From Treponema sp. (GTDB lineage Bacteria > Spirochaetota > Spirochaetia > Treponematales > Treponemataceae), in contig JAEDCT010000003.1 in assembly GCA_016294035.1 (NCBI GenBank), positions 83,104-147,103 of the forward strand: DNA of 64,000 bases, read 5' to 3'. The notes under the pieces were generated by a model, which was given only the letters and a program-made list of their open reading frames with translations, ran no database searches and was not told the DNA's origin. Both the position numbers and the translations under genes were made by a program. Of this stretch, positions 51,313 to 60,711 are shown in pieces. How positions within the stretch are numbered: position 1 is the first letter of the stretch; each line of letters opens with the position of its first letter.

Positions 51313-52032
51313 TTAAAAATGTCCGTCATCAAGAATGATGATATCAACTCTTCTGTTATAAGCTCTCTGCTCTGCAGTATCATTGCTGAACTTTGGTCTT
51401 GTGTCAGCATAACCTGCAATTGAGAACTGTTTCTCGTCAACTCCAAAATCAGCAAGATAATGAAGAACATTTGCAGCACGAGCAGCCGACAACTCCCAGT
51501 TGCTCGGAAACTTTCCATCTGATGGAACAGGCATATTATCTGTGTGCCCCTCAATTCTCCATCTTCGTCCCTCAACCTCAGGAGATGCAAAGAACTTTGA
51601 TATGCGCAGCAATGTTTCACGGGATTCTTCTATATTGAGTTCTGCACTTCCCTCTTCAAAAAATGAATCTGAAGCAAGGGAAATGATAATTCCGCGTTCA
51701 TCACTTGTGATTGTAACTTTATTTGATTTTATTTCTGGAGTAAAACTGGAGATTGCCTTTTTCATGGCAGGTCCAAGAGCACGTCCCTTTTCCATGGATG
51801 GGAGAGCACTAACTACATTACCAAGATCAGCAAGGCTTCCCGGGCTAACGGAAACACCTCCACCCGGATTATTATTTGAAAGAGATGCAGACAATGCAGC
51901 CATCTGGACAGCATCAGATTCTGAAGGATCGTAAAGCATAACGAAGAAGCAGAGCATGAGCGTAATCATGTCACCATAAGTACCCTGCCAGGCTGTTGAT
52001 GGTTTCTCAGGTTCTTTTTTTTCTCTAGCCAT
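51313..52032 (-). CDS. motB: Flagellar stator protein MotB
   Basis: A 239-aa stator subunit anchored to peptidoglycan. A single membrane helix is at about 19-37, with the proton/sodium-carrying aspartate in [21 protein letters not shown]. The C-terminal OmpA-like domain includes [38 protein letters not shown], which contains the peptidoglycan-binding residues. MotA precedes it by 14 bp. Confidence 0.95.
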   Translation of the reverse strand: MAREKKEPEKPSTAWQGTYGDMITLMLCFFVMLYDPSESDAVQMAALSASLSNNNPGGGVSVSPGSLADLGNVVSALPSMEKGRALGPAMKKAISSFTPEIKSNKVTITSDERGIIISLASDSFFEEGSAELNIEESRETLLRISKFFASPEVEGRRWRIEGHTDNMPVPSDGKFPSNWELSAARAANVLHYLADFGVDEKQFSIAGYADTRPKFSNDTAEQRAYNRRVDIIILDDGHF

Positions 52033-52046
52033 TTGATTAACCTAAA

Positions 52047-52829
52047 TTAGTCCTTAAGGATATCAGCTTCAATAGCCTTTCTTGAAGCAGGATCAAGATA
52101 TGTAAGAAGTTTCTGTCCGAGAACTCGAGGGTTATCACCGGCCTGGATTGAAAGGATTCCCTCAAGAACCATCTGCTTTGAATTCATTTCTGCTGTATTC
52201 TGAGCAATAAGCTTTGTGGCCAAAGGACCGAAGAGCCAGTTGGCAAGCATGGAACCGTACAATGTTGTGATAAGAGCAACGGCCATGTTAGGACCGAGGG
52301 AAGACTTGTCTTCAAGGTTGTTCAACATACCAATAAGACCAATAACGGTACCAAGCATACCCCAACCTGGAGCATAACCGGCCCACTGGTTCAAAACACC
52401 GGCCCACTGCATGTGTCTTGCTTCTGCCTGAGCCATTTCATTTTCAAGGATTGCACGGATTGCAGTACCATCATTACCATCGACCATGAGACGAAGTCCT
52501 TCCTTAAGGAATGCATCATCCAAGTCATCAAGACCTTCTTCAAGGGCAAGGATACCTTCGCGACGTGCTTTCTCACTGAGGGAAACCATGTTCTGAACTG
52601 TGTTCTTTTCACCAAAGTCATAGTTCTTGAAACATCGGCTGATAACACTCCAGATTCCCACAACAAGATTCATTGGTGATGAAACAAACAAAGCCATGTA
52701 AGAACCACCAACAACGATAATAACAGATGGAATGTCAATGATACCACCAACGGAGCTTCCTGATGAGAAAACACCAAGCAAAACCATGGCAATACCACCG
52801 ATAAAACCGATTAATGTCGCTAAGTTCAT
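52047..52829 (-). CDS. motA: Flagellar stator protein MotA
   Basis: A 260-aa inner-membrane stator subunit forming the ion channel with MotB. Four membrane helices lie at about 3-22, 30-52, 145-168 and 180-202. Landmarks are WAGYAPGWGMLGTVIGLIGMLNNLEDKSSLGPNMAVALITTLYGSMLANWLFGPLATKL, with the conserved prolines and polar residues of helices 3 and 4. Cytoplasmic charged residues for FliG contact are in ISRCFKNYDFGEKNTVQNMVSLSEKARREGILALEE. It follows flbD by 33 bp. Confidence 0.95.
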   Translation of the reverse strand: MNLATLIGFIGGIAMVLLGVFSSGSSVGGIIDIPSVIIVVGGSYMALFVSSPMNLVVGIWSVISRCFKNYDFGEKNTVQNMVSLSEKARREGILALEEGLDDLDDAFLKEGLRLMVDGNDGTAIRAILENEMAQAEARHMQWAGVLNQWAGYAPGWGMLGTVIGLIGMLNNLEDKSSLGPNMAVALITTLYGSMLANWLFGPLATKLIAQNTAEMNSKQMVLEGILSIQAGDNPRVLGQKLLTYLDPASRKAIEADILKD

Positions 52830-52862
52830 TTAATAATCCTCCCAATATGCAGAAATCGTGGA

Positions 52863-53054
52863 CTATAACTCCTGCATCCCTATTCTTTTTCTGTAGCAAA
52901 CAATTTTTTCTATGATTTCTTCGGGAGTTTCCCTGACAACAATGGTTTTTCCCGAGAGAAGCGTTATTGTGAGATCAGGTTTTTGCTCCATGGATTCAAT
53001 CTGATGTGGATTAACCCAATACTTTTTCTCGTTTAAACGCGTCACTTCTATCAT
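52863..53054 (-). CDS. flbD: Flagellar small protein FlbD
   Basis: A 63-aa protein of the FlbD family, found between flgE and motA in spirochetes and Firmicutes: MIEVTRLNEKKYWVNPHQIESMEQKPDLTITLLSGKTIVVRET. Function is poorly defined. It is the first gene of the motor/export operon. The ATG lacks any Shine-Dalgarno and lies within a few bases of the predicted transcription start, so it may be translated from a leaderless or near-leaderless message. In T. pallidum flgE is directly upstream; here they are 3.6 kb apart. Confidence 0.9.
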   Translation of the reverse strand: MIEVTRLNEKKYWVNPHQIESMEQKPDLTITLLSGKTIVVRETPEEIIEKIVCYRKRIGMQEL

Positions 53055-53060
53055 AACTAT

Positions 53061-53092
53061 ACTATAATGAACTGTAAAGAATAAATCGTCAA
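53061..53092 (-). promoter_or_regulatory. Sigma-70-like promoter of the flbD-motA...flhG operon
   Basis: On the minus strand TTGACG (5 of 6) and, 17 bases on, CATTAT; an overlapping TATAGT lies 20 bases on. The start site would fall at or within about 5 bases of the flbD ATG. Confidence 0.55.
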
Positions 53093-53238
53093 GTATTTTG
53101 ATTCAAAATAACTCAAATATTTTCTATAAATATACATTTAAATTAAAAAATTGATTGGCATCCAGACCAAAAACAAATAACAAATGATTATTAGCCTTTG
53201 TATTGTAAAAAATCCAAAATCAATGTAATTTTTTTAAA

Positions 53239-53931
53239 ATGAAAACCAGCATCCTCATTATAGAAGACATACCAGAAATGGCTGACCTTATGTCCATGTA
53301 CCTGGAGAATGATAACTTTGACACAGTTAAATGTGAAAGCGCAGAAAAGGCAATTGAACAGCTTTCCAAGGGATACAACCCGGCGCTGGTTCTTCTGGAC
53401 ATTAATCTTCCGGGAATGAGCGGATTTGACTTTCTCAAGGAATTCCGTGAAAAAACCAGTACAGTAACACCCGTAATAATTGTTTCTGCACGAGATGCAG
53501 ACGAGGACATAATTGAAGGCCTTGGTCTTGGAGCAGATGAATTTGTTACAAAACCCTTCAGCCCAAAGGTTCTGGTCGCAAGAGTCAAGGCAAAACTTTC
53601 TAGGCTCAGTGCAACAGAGGCATCCGTTGAGGAAACCATATCATTCGGGCCATACACAATTTTTCTCAACAGCTGCATACTAAAGCGCAGAAATGAAAAA
53701 ATCCAGCTTTCAACAAAGGAATATGAAGTTCTGGAATTCATGGCCAGAAACCCGGGGAAAGAAATGTCACCAGAGACGATTTACTCAGGAGTATGGAAAA
53801 ACCACTTTGGAGACATTAGTGCAGTTGCCGTTTACATCCAGAGACTCAGAAAAAAAATTGAGGAAAATCCTTCATCACCAAAATACCTTTGCACCGTATT
53901 TGGAATGGGCTATAAATTCGAAGCCAACTGA
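53239..53931 (+). CDS. OmpR-family response regulator
   Basis: A 230-aa two-component regulator. The receiver domain (1-118) has ED at 9-10, phospho-acceptor D54 in LVLLDINLPGMSG, and the K of FVTKPFSP. The winged-helix DNA-binding domain (about 130-230) contains LSTKEYEVLEFMARNPGKEMSPETIYSGVW and AVAVYIQRLRKKIEENPSSPKYLCTVFGMGYKF. It is followed 12 bp later by its kinase. Targets are unknown; the pair is transcribed divergently from the motor operon. Confidence 0.94.
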   Translation: MKTSILIIEDIPEMADLMSMYLENDNFDTVKCESAEKAIEQLSKGYNPALVLLDINLPGMSGFDFLKEFREKTSTVTPVIIVSARDADEDIIEGLGLGADEFVTKPFSPKVLVARVKAKLSRLSATEASVEETISFGPYTIFLNSCILKRRNEKIQLSTKEYEVLEFMARNPGKEMSPETIYSGVWKNHFGDISAVAVYIQRLRKKIEENPSSPKYLCTVFGMGYKFEAN

Positions 53932-53943
53932 CAGCAAATCAAA

Positions 53944-55305
53944 ATGAAGATAAAACGGCAGATTACATTGCTCATTTCCGGAATCATAATAATTCCCCTT
54001 CTCAGTGTTTTTATCATTTCCATGATACTTTTCTGGGACTCTTCAAAAAAAACAATGATTGAAGAATTCAACCAGGTTCGAATCAAAAACGAGGGTAATC
54101 TTCCCTTTGAGGACTGGGAAAACCTTAACAGTTTCATTTCAAGGCTACCAAACAAAGTTGAGATTGTAATCGTCTTCAAGAACAACATAATCTTTTCAAA
54201 CATGAAAGGCTTTGAAAACAACGACAACGTTTTTCTGAAAAATATTTTCACGCTGGTAAGGGAAACGAGCGACAAATTCAACTATCACTTTGAGTCAATA
54301 ACCTTCAGCAAAGACGACCAAAACACCACGGGATACATTTTTTCCAGGTCACCCGTCAGAAAAGTTAACCATAGACCAAAACCTGCCACTTTCATCCGGT
54401 ACATTGCAATAACCCTGGCCATACTTGAAATCACTGCAGTTTGCATAATCATCCACATATCTAAAAATATCTCAAACTCAATTGTCTTTCTAAAAAGCAA
54501 GACTGACCAGATTGCAATTGGAAACCTGGAATCTGAAATAACAAATCCAGGCAAGGGCTCAAATGAAATTTCCCAGGTGGCAGAAAATCTTGAAAAAATG
54601 CGAAAGAGTCTCAGGTACAATGAAGAAAGGCGGAATAAATTTCTAATGGGAATGAGCCATGATCTTAGAACCCCCGTTGCACTTATTAAGGGATACACTG
54701 AAGCCATTATTGACGGAATTGTCCACGGTGAAGACAAGGTCAGGGAATCAGCATTACTCATAAATTCAAAAACAGAGCAGCTGGAAAATCTGATTACTGA
54801 CATGATCAACTACATAAAGCTTGAAAACCAGCCCCCGGAACAAAACCTCATAAAAACCAGCTTAAGGGAATACATTAATCAGCAGGCAATCCAGATGGAA
54901 AGTGCATCCCAGCTATACAAGAGAAACTTCAAGTACTCAATAGACATTGATGAAAAAACAGTCATAATGCTGGATCAGACAATGTACATACGTACAATTG
55001 AAAACCTTTTCAGCAATGCACTAAGGTACACAAAAGAAAATGACACAATAACCTTCACCGCAACGGAATCTGAACAAGACATATCAATCAGCATGGAAGA
55101 CACTGGTATGGGAATCAGCGAAAAAGACAAGAATCACATTTTTGAACTTTTATACCGGGGAACAAATTCCAGGCGGGAAGAAGGTTTTGGAATCGGACTG
55201 TCTGTGGTAAAAAGCATTGCTGATACCCATGGATGGACTATTGATGTTGATTCAAAACTCAACATGGGAACAAAATTCACAATCAGGATAAGGAAATCCC
55301 AATAA
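53944..55305 (+). CDS. Membrane sensor histidine kinase
   Basis: A 453-aa kinase partner of the preceding regulator. Two membrane helices (about 8-30 and 150-172) flank a periplasmic sensor domain of about 115 residues. A HAMP domain follows (about 173-228). HisKA has H239 in GMSHDLRTPVALIKGYTEAIIDG. The ATPase domain (about 340-452) has NLFSNALRYTKEN, EDTGMGISEKD and GFGIGLSVVKSI. Its 3' end overlaps the convergent miaA gene by 23 bp, so the two cannot be fully transcribed without antisense overlap. Confidence 0.93.
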   Translation: MKIKRQITLLISGIIIIPLLSVFIISMILFWDSSKKTMIEEFNQVRIKNEGNLPFEDWENLNSFISRLPNKVEIVIVFKNNIIFSNMKGFENNDNVFLKNIFTLVRETSDKFNYHFESITFSKDDQNTTGYIFSRSPVRKVNHRPKPATFIRYIAITLAILEITAVCIIIHISKNISNSIVFLKSKTDQIAIGNLESEITNPGKGSNEISQVAENLEKMRKSLRYNEERRNKFLMGMSHDLRTPVALIKGYTEAIIDGIVHGEDKVRESALLINSKTEQLENLITDMINYIKLENQPPEQNLIKTSLREYINQQAIQMESASQLYKRNFKYSIDIDEKTVIMLDQTMYIRTIENLFSNALRYTKENDTITFTATESEQDISISMEDTGMGISEKDKNHIFELLYRGTNSRREEGFGIGLSVVKSIADTHGWTIDVDSKLNMGTKFTIRIRKSQ

Positions 55306-56215
55306 ATTTTTTTATTGTATCAAGAAATTTATTCTCATCATCGGCATGCATTTCAATTGCTCCGGGAATTCCTTTCATATATGTGTACTGTTTCTTTGCA
55401 TAATGACGGCTGTCTGTCTTTATGCGCTCAACAAGTTTTTTTCCTGAAAACCCTTCATAAAAAAATTCACTGTAACCAATGGCCTTCATGGCAGGACTTT
55501 CCCTGGTATAGCCAAGAGAAATGAGCTTTTTAACCTCGGCCTCAAGTCCCATTTCAAACATAAGATCAACACGCTCGTTAATGCGCCTATAAAGGTCTTC
55601 TTTGTCACGGGTGAGAATTATTGGACAAAAGTCAAAATCATTTCTCAAGGTGGTATTTAGCTTATATGAACTCAGAGGTTTTCCAGATATGTAAAAAACT
55701 TCGAGAGCACGGCAAATTCTCAATTCATCGTTGACATTGATTTTTGATGCATATTCAGGATCAATTATTTTAAGCTCTTCATACAAGGCCTTTCTTCCAA
55801 GCTGAGAGAGCTTTAGCTTAACCTGGCTTCGAATAGTTTCATTGCTTTCAGGTGTTACGGGAGAGCCAAGAAGAAAGTTGCGGATATAAAAACCAGTACC
55901 ACCAACAACAAGAGGAATCTTATTCCTTGAAAGGATTTCCCTGCACAGAGAATCAGCCATTTCCATAAAATCACCAAGATCAAACTGAGTGTTGCCGTCA
56001 CAAACATCAACCAGATGATGAGGAATGTCTTCAACTTCACATAGAGCGGGCTTGGCAGTTCCTATGTCAAAACCCTTGTATACAGCCTGAGAATCTGCAC
56101 TTATGACTTCTCCCATGCCTTTAAAACAAGAAAGACTGCTTTTTCCAAAAATCTTTCTGGCTAAAGCAGTCTTACCACAGGCAGTTGGAGCAAATACAAC
56201 AACAACCTTATTCAT
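55283..56215 (-). CDS. miaA: tRNA dimethylallyltransferase
   Basis: Adds a dimethylallyl group to A37 of tRNAs that read UNN codons. The 310-aa protein has a P-loop VFAPTACGKTALA at about 8-20, in which the first glycine of the usual GPT-x-SGKT is alanine. Further marks are VISADSQAVYKGFDIGTAKP, IPHHLVDV, VVGGTGFYIRNFLLG, and SRHYAKKQYTYMKG near the C-terminus. It begins one base after the rpoZ stop and is co-transcribed with it. Its isoprenoid substrate comes from the pathway that includes ispG (10983). Confidence 0.94.
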   Translation of the reverse strand: MNKVVVVFAPTACGKTALARKIFGKSSLSCFKGMGEVISADSQAVYKGFDIGTAKPALCEVEDIPHHLVDVCDGNTQFDLGDFMEMADSLCREILSRNKIPLVVGGTGFYIRNFLLGSPVTPESNETIRSQVKLKLSQLGRKALYEELKIIDPEYASKINVNDELRICRALEVFYISGKPLSSYKLNTTLRNDFDFCPIILTRDKEDLYRRINERVDLMFEMGLEAEVKKLISLGYTRESPAMKAIGYSEFFYEGFSGKKLVERIKTDSRHYAKKQYTYMKGIPGAIEMHADDENKFLDTIKKFIGISLS

Positions 56216-56437
56216 CTAGTGATTTTTTTCTTCGATTGAAAACTTAATGTCACCTGAAAAAAGCTGACGAGCTGCAAGGCTCACAACCTTACCGTCATTT
56301 TCTTCAAGCTCTTCCTGAACCAAAGAATCATTGTATTTTGCAAGTTTTGCAAGCTGATATGCACGACGACTAGCTGCAACTGTAATTGCATACATACCGC
56401 CCTTATACTTTGAAAGATCTTCTAATGGAAAAATCAT
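56216..56437 (-). CDS. rpoZ: RNA polymerase omega subunit-like protein
   Basis: A 73-aa protein with the omega core: MYAITVAASRRAYQLAKLAKY (about 15-35) followed by the KVVSLAARQLFSGDIKFSIEE helix-strand. Omega helps assemble the beta-prime subunit. The N-terminus (MIFPLEDLSKYKGG) is diverged from the proteobacterial form, as in other spirochetes. GAGGTG lies five bases ahead of the ATG. It starts a two-gene unit with miaA. Confidence 0.8.
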   Translation of the reverse strand: MIFPLEDLSKYKGGMYAITVAASRRAYQLAKLAKYNDSLVQEELEENDGKVVSLAARQLFSGDIKFSIEEKNH

Positions 56438-56519
56438 TTAACACCTCTTACCCAAATACACAATTATAGTTTAGTATAACTGTTTTCTTTTCCAATGTCT
56501 ATAAATAAAGGAATCAAAA

Positions 56520-56560
56520 AAACAAAAAAAACCGGATAAGCGAAAAATTCACCTATCCGG
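56520..56560 (-). terminator. Intrinsic terminator after flgE
   Basis: On the minus strand CCGGATA and TATCCGG pair around a loop and are followed by eight T, a G, and seven more T. It closes the flbB-fliK-flgD-flgE operon 100 bp past flgE. Confidence 0.9.
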
Positions 56561-56663
56561 AAGGTTGGGTTATGTTATGATAGTTTTATGTATCATCACT
56601 TTTAAGGGGGAATCTTTAATTCCCTTCAACTTGCAGGAAAATTATCCTGCTACTTTACCAGGA

Positions 56664-58055
56664 TTAGCGCTTCAAGTTGATTACTGTTTCAAGCATTGAA
56701 TCACCAGTCTGGATTGTCTTTGCGTTTGATTCAAATCCACGCTGTGTAACAATCATGTCTGTAAGCTGCTCTGTAAGATCAACGTTTGACATTTCCAAAG
56801 TTCCGGCAATAATGCTTCCCTTGCCCTGTGTTGAACTTTCGCCAATATTTGCCATACCAGAGTTGATGCTTTCTGCATATGTGTTGTTTCCCTTCTTTTC
56901 AAGACCACCCTGGTTAGTGAAGGAAGCCATTGCAACCTGACCGATTGTGCGTACTGAACCATTTGAGTAAACTCCAGTAATTACACCACTCTGGTCAATC
57001 TTGAAGTTGTCAAGGTAGCCAAGCTTGTATCCGTCCTGGAAATTAGCCTTTGTTGTAGACTTTGATGCAGCCTGTGTAATTGTGTTTTCCATGCTGCCGA
57101 TTGTTCCAAGATTAAGGTTGAATGTCTGGCGGTATGGATTTCCGTCAGCATCAGCATTTGAATCAGCTACTGTGTAAGAAGCCTGAAGAACAATTTCACC
57201 CTCTGGATTTGACTGGTTTCCAGCACTGTCCTGTACTGAAAGAAGTTTTCCTGAGTTGTCGAAGTTCAATGTATATGTGTTTCCAACACCATCAGTTCCA
57301 CCAAAACCAACACGAGTCTGTGTGAAATCTGCATTGTCTGGATCAACGTTTACAGTTACAGTCCACTGGTTAGGATTTCCAGGAACCTTCTGGAAATTCA
57401 TCTGAACCTGATGAGCATTTCCATAGCTGTCGTAAATATTGATTTCTGTCTGCCATGTTCCCTTAAGGGTCTGATCTGCAGTTGGATTATCCGGGATTTC
57501 GGGAGTATTCTTGTCAAGGTTACAGAAATACTTAACGTTTTCTGTTGCCTTTGGTGGATCCTTCTGTCCAACAGGAATCACAAGGTCAGTTGGAGTTGCT
57601 GAAGTGCGCACGATCTGCTGACCGTTGGCTTCTTCTGCCATCCATCCCTGAACGCGAAGTCCGTTTGACGGATTTACCAATGTTCCGTTTGCATCTGTTC
57701 CGAAAACACCTGCACGTGTGTAGAATGTCTCATCACCATTCTTAAGAACAAAGAATCCGTTTCCCTGAATTGCAAGGTCTGTTCCATTTCCAGTTGTCTG
57801 GAGATTACCCTGTGTGAAGATAGTGTCGATTGTTGCAACACTCATACCAAGTCCAACTTCCTTAGGGTTAACACCACCAACTTCTTCTGAAGGACGGGCT
57901 GCACCATTAAGCTGCTGACTGATCATATCCTGGAAAGTTGCACGGCCCTTCTTGAAACCGTATGTGTTTACGTTGGAAATGTTGTTTCCAATAACATCCA
58001 TTCTTGTCTGGTGATTCTGCAAGCCTGAAACGCCTGCATAAAGTGATCTCATCAT
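56664..58055 (-). CDS. flgE: Flagellar hook protein FlgE
   Basis: A 463-aa hook subunit. The N-terminal motif [32 protein letters not shown] (5-36) and C-terminal motif [29 protein letters not shown] form the inner core helices. Domains D1 and D2 lie between. Spirochete hook proteins cross-link through lysinoalanine; the residues used in T. denticola are Lys165 and Cys178, and both occur here at exactly those positions (VGQK165 and KYFC178). It follows flgD by 20 bp; AAAGAGGGTATTGG precedes the start. A terminator follows. Confidence 0.96.
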   Translation of the reverse strand: MMRSLYAGVSGLQNHQTRMDVIGNNISNVNTYGFKKGRATFQDMISQQLNGAARPSEEVGGVNPKEVGLGMSVATIDTIFTQGNLQTTGNGTDLAIQGNGFFVLKNGDETFYTRAGVFGTDANGTLVNPSNGLRVQGWMAEEANGQQIVRTSATPTDLVIPVGQKDPPKATENVKYFCNLDKNTPEIPDNPTADQTLKGTWQTEINIYDSYGNAHQVQMNFQKVPGNPNQWTVTVNVDPDNADFTQTRVGFGGTDGVGNTYTLNFDNSGKLLSVQDSAGNQSNPEGEIVLQASYTVADSNADADGNPYRQTFNLNLGTIGSMENTITQAASKSTTKANFQDGYKLGYLDNFKIDQSGVITGVYSNGSVRTIGQVAMASFTNQGGLEKKGNNTYAESINSGMANIGESSTQGKGSIIAGTLEMSNVDLTEQLTDMIVTQRGFESNAKTIQTGDSMLETVINLKR

Positions 58056-58075
58056 AGTCCAATACCCTCTTTATA

Positions 58076-58525
58076 TTAGTTGCCGTACACGGCCTGAATT
58101 TTATTCATGTCATAATACATGTTGTTGATTCTTACCTGTGGATTAATTCCTGTAGAAACTGCATCAACAACACCTGTTGTAACTGTGTCACCAAGATTTA
58201 CATCAACTGTCTTTCCAATTGTGTTCACAGCCTGTGAAGAAACCAGCATTGAATTCATTTTTGCGAATTCCTGGTTCATGTTTGTCATCTGTTCAAGAGA
58301 ACTGAACTGAGCCATCTGTGCAATAAACTCTGTGTTTTCCATTGGCTCAGTAGGATCCTGATTTGAAAGCTGAGTAATCAACAACTTAAGAAAGTCATCC
58401 TTACCCAATTCCTGCTGAGGCTTGCGGCCTTCAACTGCAATTGACTTGTTAAATGAGTCAACCTGCATGTTAAGCTTAGCCATTTCTTCTGCACTTAACT
58501 TTGTGTTTAAGCTAACACCTTCCAT
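58076..58525 (-). CDS. flgD: Hook-capping protein FlgD
   Basis: A 149-aa hook cap scaffold. It keeps the conserved core KDDFLKLLITQLSNQDPTEPMENTEFIAQMAQFSSLEQMTNMNQEF (about 41-86), but is short compared with the 220-230 aa of enteric FlgD because the C-terminal Tudor/FnIII region is largely missing; spirochete FlgD is typically short. It follows fliK by 33 bp and precedes flgE by 20 bp. Confidence 0.94.
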   Translation of the reverse strand: MEGVSLNTKLSAEEMAKLNMQVDSFNKSIAVEGRKPQQELGKDDFLKLLITQLSNQDPTEPMENTEFIAQMAQFSSLEQMTNMNQEFAKMNSMLVSSQAVNTIGKTVDVNLGDTVTTGVVDAVSTGINPQVRINNMYYDMNKIQAVYGN

Positions 58526-58558
58526 GATTTTCTCCTATCAATAACTTTAACCAACCGA

Positions 58559-59998
58559 TTAAGCCACAACACTGAATCTTGAGTCATCTCCCGAAGAATA
58601 TGACTTAGACTCTCCCACCAGTGATGCATCTTCATCTTCAGCGGATGCAGTGTAATTACCGTAAACTTTGTTAGAAAAGAACTCATTGGAAGCTTCCTGA
58701 CGCTCGTTCTGTGCAAAGGCACTTGAACCAGAGTTGTCATTTGCAAGACTTAAATTTAAGCTGGCACTCTCAAATCCACTGTCCTGGAATGCCTGCTTAA
58801 GATTTTCAAGATTCTCCTTGAATGCTTCGTAAGCTTCTTTACTGTTTACAGTAATCTGCCCTGTAATTACTTTATCGGAAACATTCAAACTTATTTTAAC
58901 GTTTCCTAAAGATTCTGGCTTTAAAATCATATTTACAGACCCGGAATTGTTATCCCTAAGAACAAGACGCCCAGCCTTAACGAATTCCGGAACAGAAGTC
59001 TCAATCTGCTGATTGAACATTTCCTGGAATGCTGATCCCTGAGCTCCTGCACTCTGATTGTTTGTGGAAAGGATGTTCTGGTTTGCCTGGTCATTGAGGC
59101 TCATTGTAAGATTAAGGCTTGATTCACCATCTTTTGTTGTTGAAATCTTTACTTCCTTTGAAAAATCCACAATTTTCTGTTCAACAGAACGCTCGTCTGA
59201 AACTGTGAAGATTTTGTCAAACATTGACTTGGCCTCAGTCTTTGACCCATCCTTAGATGTAACTTCAAGTTTGAAGAAAGACTTATCTTCTTTCTTATCT
59301 GTGCTGCCAGAAGAAGCTTCATTTTCATTTGATGGTACTTCAAAATTTTCCATTGCAGAAAAGTCAATGTTGGATGCAGAAATATTTTCCTGGGCAAAAT
59401 CCTGAACTTCAAGGAATTTTTCCGGTTCTTCAACAGACATTGTCTGGGCAGAAAGCACAATATCCTCGCCTGTCTTTACACCTGTATATTCTTCAATATT
59501 GTCAAGAGAAAATCCGTTGTTTTCTGTGCTTTCTCGTGTCTTCAAATATTCAAGCTGTGCATTGTCAATTGAAAAGGATACGGACTGAACAACAGGATCT
59601 GATTCTGCAGTCTCTGAAAGATTTTCTTTTGTGAGATTTTTTACAGGCTTTTCCTGAAGTATTTTTCCTGGAATTTCTTCTGAAGATTCCCTAGCTGAAG
59701 CATCAGTTACCTGATTTTCTGCAAGGCTTTCTTCTTCTGCAGCATTCTTTGTCTCTGCATAAAGATTTTCACTCTGTTCAACTTCAGATGTAGTTTCGTA
59801 TCGAGCCTTCCTTGCATATTCGCAAGACTTATCATTTTTTTCTGACTTGCTGATTTCCCTGGAAGACTTATTTTTTGCAGTGTTCTCTTCAACCATATCC
59901 TTGAAAGAAACGTCAGAAGACGAAAAGTGCTTTTTGTTCTGATTTTTCTGAGTCTGAACCTGAGATGAGAGTGTGTTAAGTGCGTTAAGAGTCTGCAT
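58559..59998 (-). CDS. fliK: Flagellar hook-length control protein FliK
   Basis: A 479-aa exported ruler protein. The N-terminal two thirds is acidic, Ser/Glu/Asn-rich and probably disordered, as expected of FliK. The conserved C-terminal domain (about 325-420) contains RLVLRDNNSGSVNMILKPESLGNVKISLNVSDKVITGQITVNSKEAYEAFKENLENLKQAF, which contacts FlhB. The ATG at 59998 (MQTLNALNT) has CCGGAGG seven bases upstream; the frame extends to 60025 without a comparable site. Confidence 0.9.
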   Translation of the reverse strand: MQTLNALNTLSSQVQTQKNQNKKHFSSSDVSFKDMVEENTAKNKSSREISKSEKNDKSCEYARKARYETTSEVEQSENLYAETKNAAEEESLAENQVTDASARESSEEIPGKILQEKPVKNLTKENLSETAESDPVVQSVSFSIDNAQLEYLKTRESTENNGFSLDNIEEYTGVKTGEDIVLSAQTMSVEEPEKFLEVQDFAQENISASNIDFSAMENFEVPSNENEASSGSTDKKEDKSFFKLEVTSKDGSKTEAKSMFDKIFTVSDERSVEQKIVDFSKEVKISTTKDGESSLNLTMSLNDQANQNILSTNNQSAGAQGSAFQEMFNQQIETSVPEFVKAGRLVLRDNNSGSVNMILKPESLGNVKISLNVSDKVITGQITVNSKEAYEAFKENLENLKQAFQDSGFESASLNLSLANDNSGSSAFAQNERQEASNEFFSNKVYGNYTASAEDEDASLVGESKSYSSGDDSRFSVVA

Positions 59999-60041
59999 TA
60001 TAGCCTCCGGAAGTTTTATAAACACCGAAGGTCATATGTTT

Positions 60042-60674
60042 TTAGTCAATTGAACGAGGTTTGTTTGCCATTTTTCTGTTGATCTGGGCAGCACGTTCCT
60101 TTGGCATCAATGAAAGCCAGTAGGCAACTGTAGAAGCCTCACCAGAAGCAGCGGCAATTTCATCAGCACGACGAAGGACATCAATAACATCCTGATCATC
60201 CATTTCCGTCATGATTGAAACTGCATTTTTTGGCGGCATACCGTTCAAATTTGCAACAATCTGATCGATGTTTATACTTCTATCATCGTACTTTTTCTTG
60301 AGATTATTAAATGTTTTTTCTCTTTCAGCCTGAGTTTTTTCCTTGTCTTCAAGTTCCTGGGCAATCTGAACATTTGTATCCTCAAGAAGCTTAACATCAG
60401 CCTCGCGCTTTGCAAGTTCCTCAGTTCTCAGATCAAGTGATTCAAGTCTCTTTGCAAATCTTTCATTGTCCAGGTCAATTTCAACAAGTTCCTTAGTGGA
60501 CGAAATTGACTGAGAAGTCTGAGGTTCAAGGCCAACAAGACGGAAAACTGGTGCAAATGTCTTTTTTGCATGAATGATTCCGATATAGTCAAACCAGAGA
60601 AGACCAAAAAGAACAAGAATGACTATCAAAATGAGAAGAAGAAATGATTTACCAAGAGTTTTTGCGCCTGACAT
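60042..60674 (-). CDS. flbB: Periplasmic collar protein FlbB
   Basis: A 210-aa protein in the position of Borrelia flbB, upstream of fliK. An N-terminal membrane helix (about 9-30) is followed by a periplasmic coiled coil (about 65-145; ERFAKRLESLDLRTEELAKREADVKLLEDTNVQIAQELEDKEK) and a MotE/MgtE-N-like helical domain (about 145-195; MPPKNAVSIMTEMDDQDVIDVLRRADEIAAASG). FlbB of Borrelia is a scaffold of the periplasmic collar that recruits stators. It is the first gene of the hook operon, with a sigma-28-type promoter 38 bp ahead. Confidence 0.85.
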   Translation of the reverse strand: MSGAKTLGKSFLLLILIVILVLFGLLWFDYIGIIHAKKTFAPVFRLVGLEPQTSQSISSTKELVEIDLDNERFAKRLESLDLRTEELAKREADVKLLEDTNVQIAQELEDKEKTQAEREKTFNNLKKKYDDRSINIDQIVANLNGMPPKNAVSIMTEMDDQDVIDVLRRADEIAAASGEASTVAYWLSLMPKERAAQINRKMANKPRSID

Positions 60675-60711
60675 TTTTTACCCCACCAAATAAAAAAAAT
60701 ATCTAACTTGA

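Noticed and set aside
58868..58880. Minus-strand TCCGATAA inside fliK
   Set aside because: The -35 match is 5 of 8 and the nearest downstream gene start is over 300 bp away inside the same operon; likely chance.
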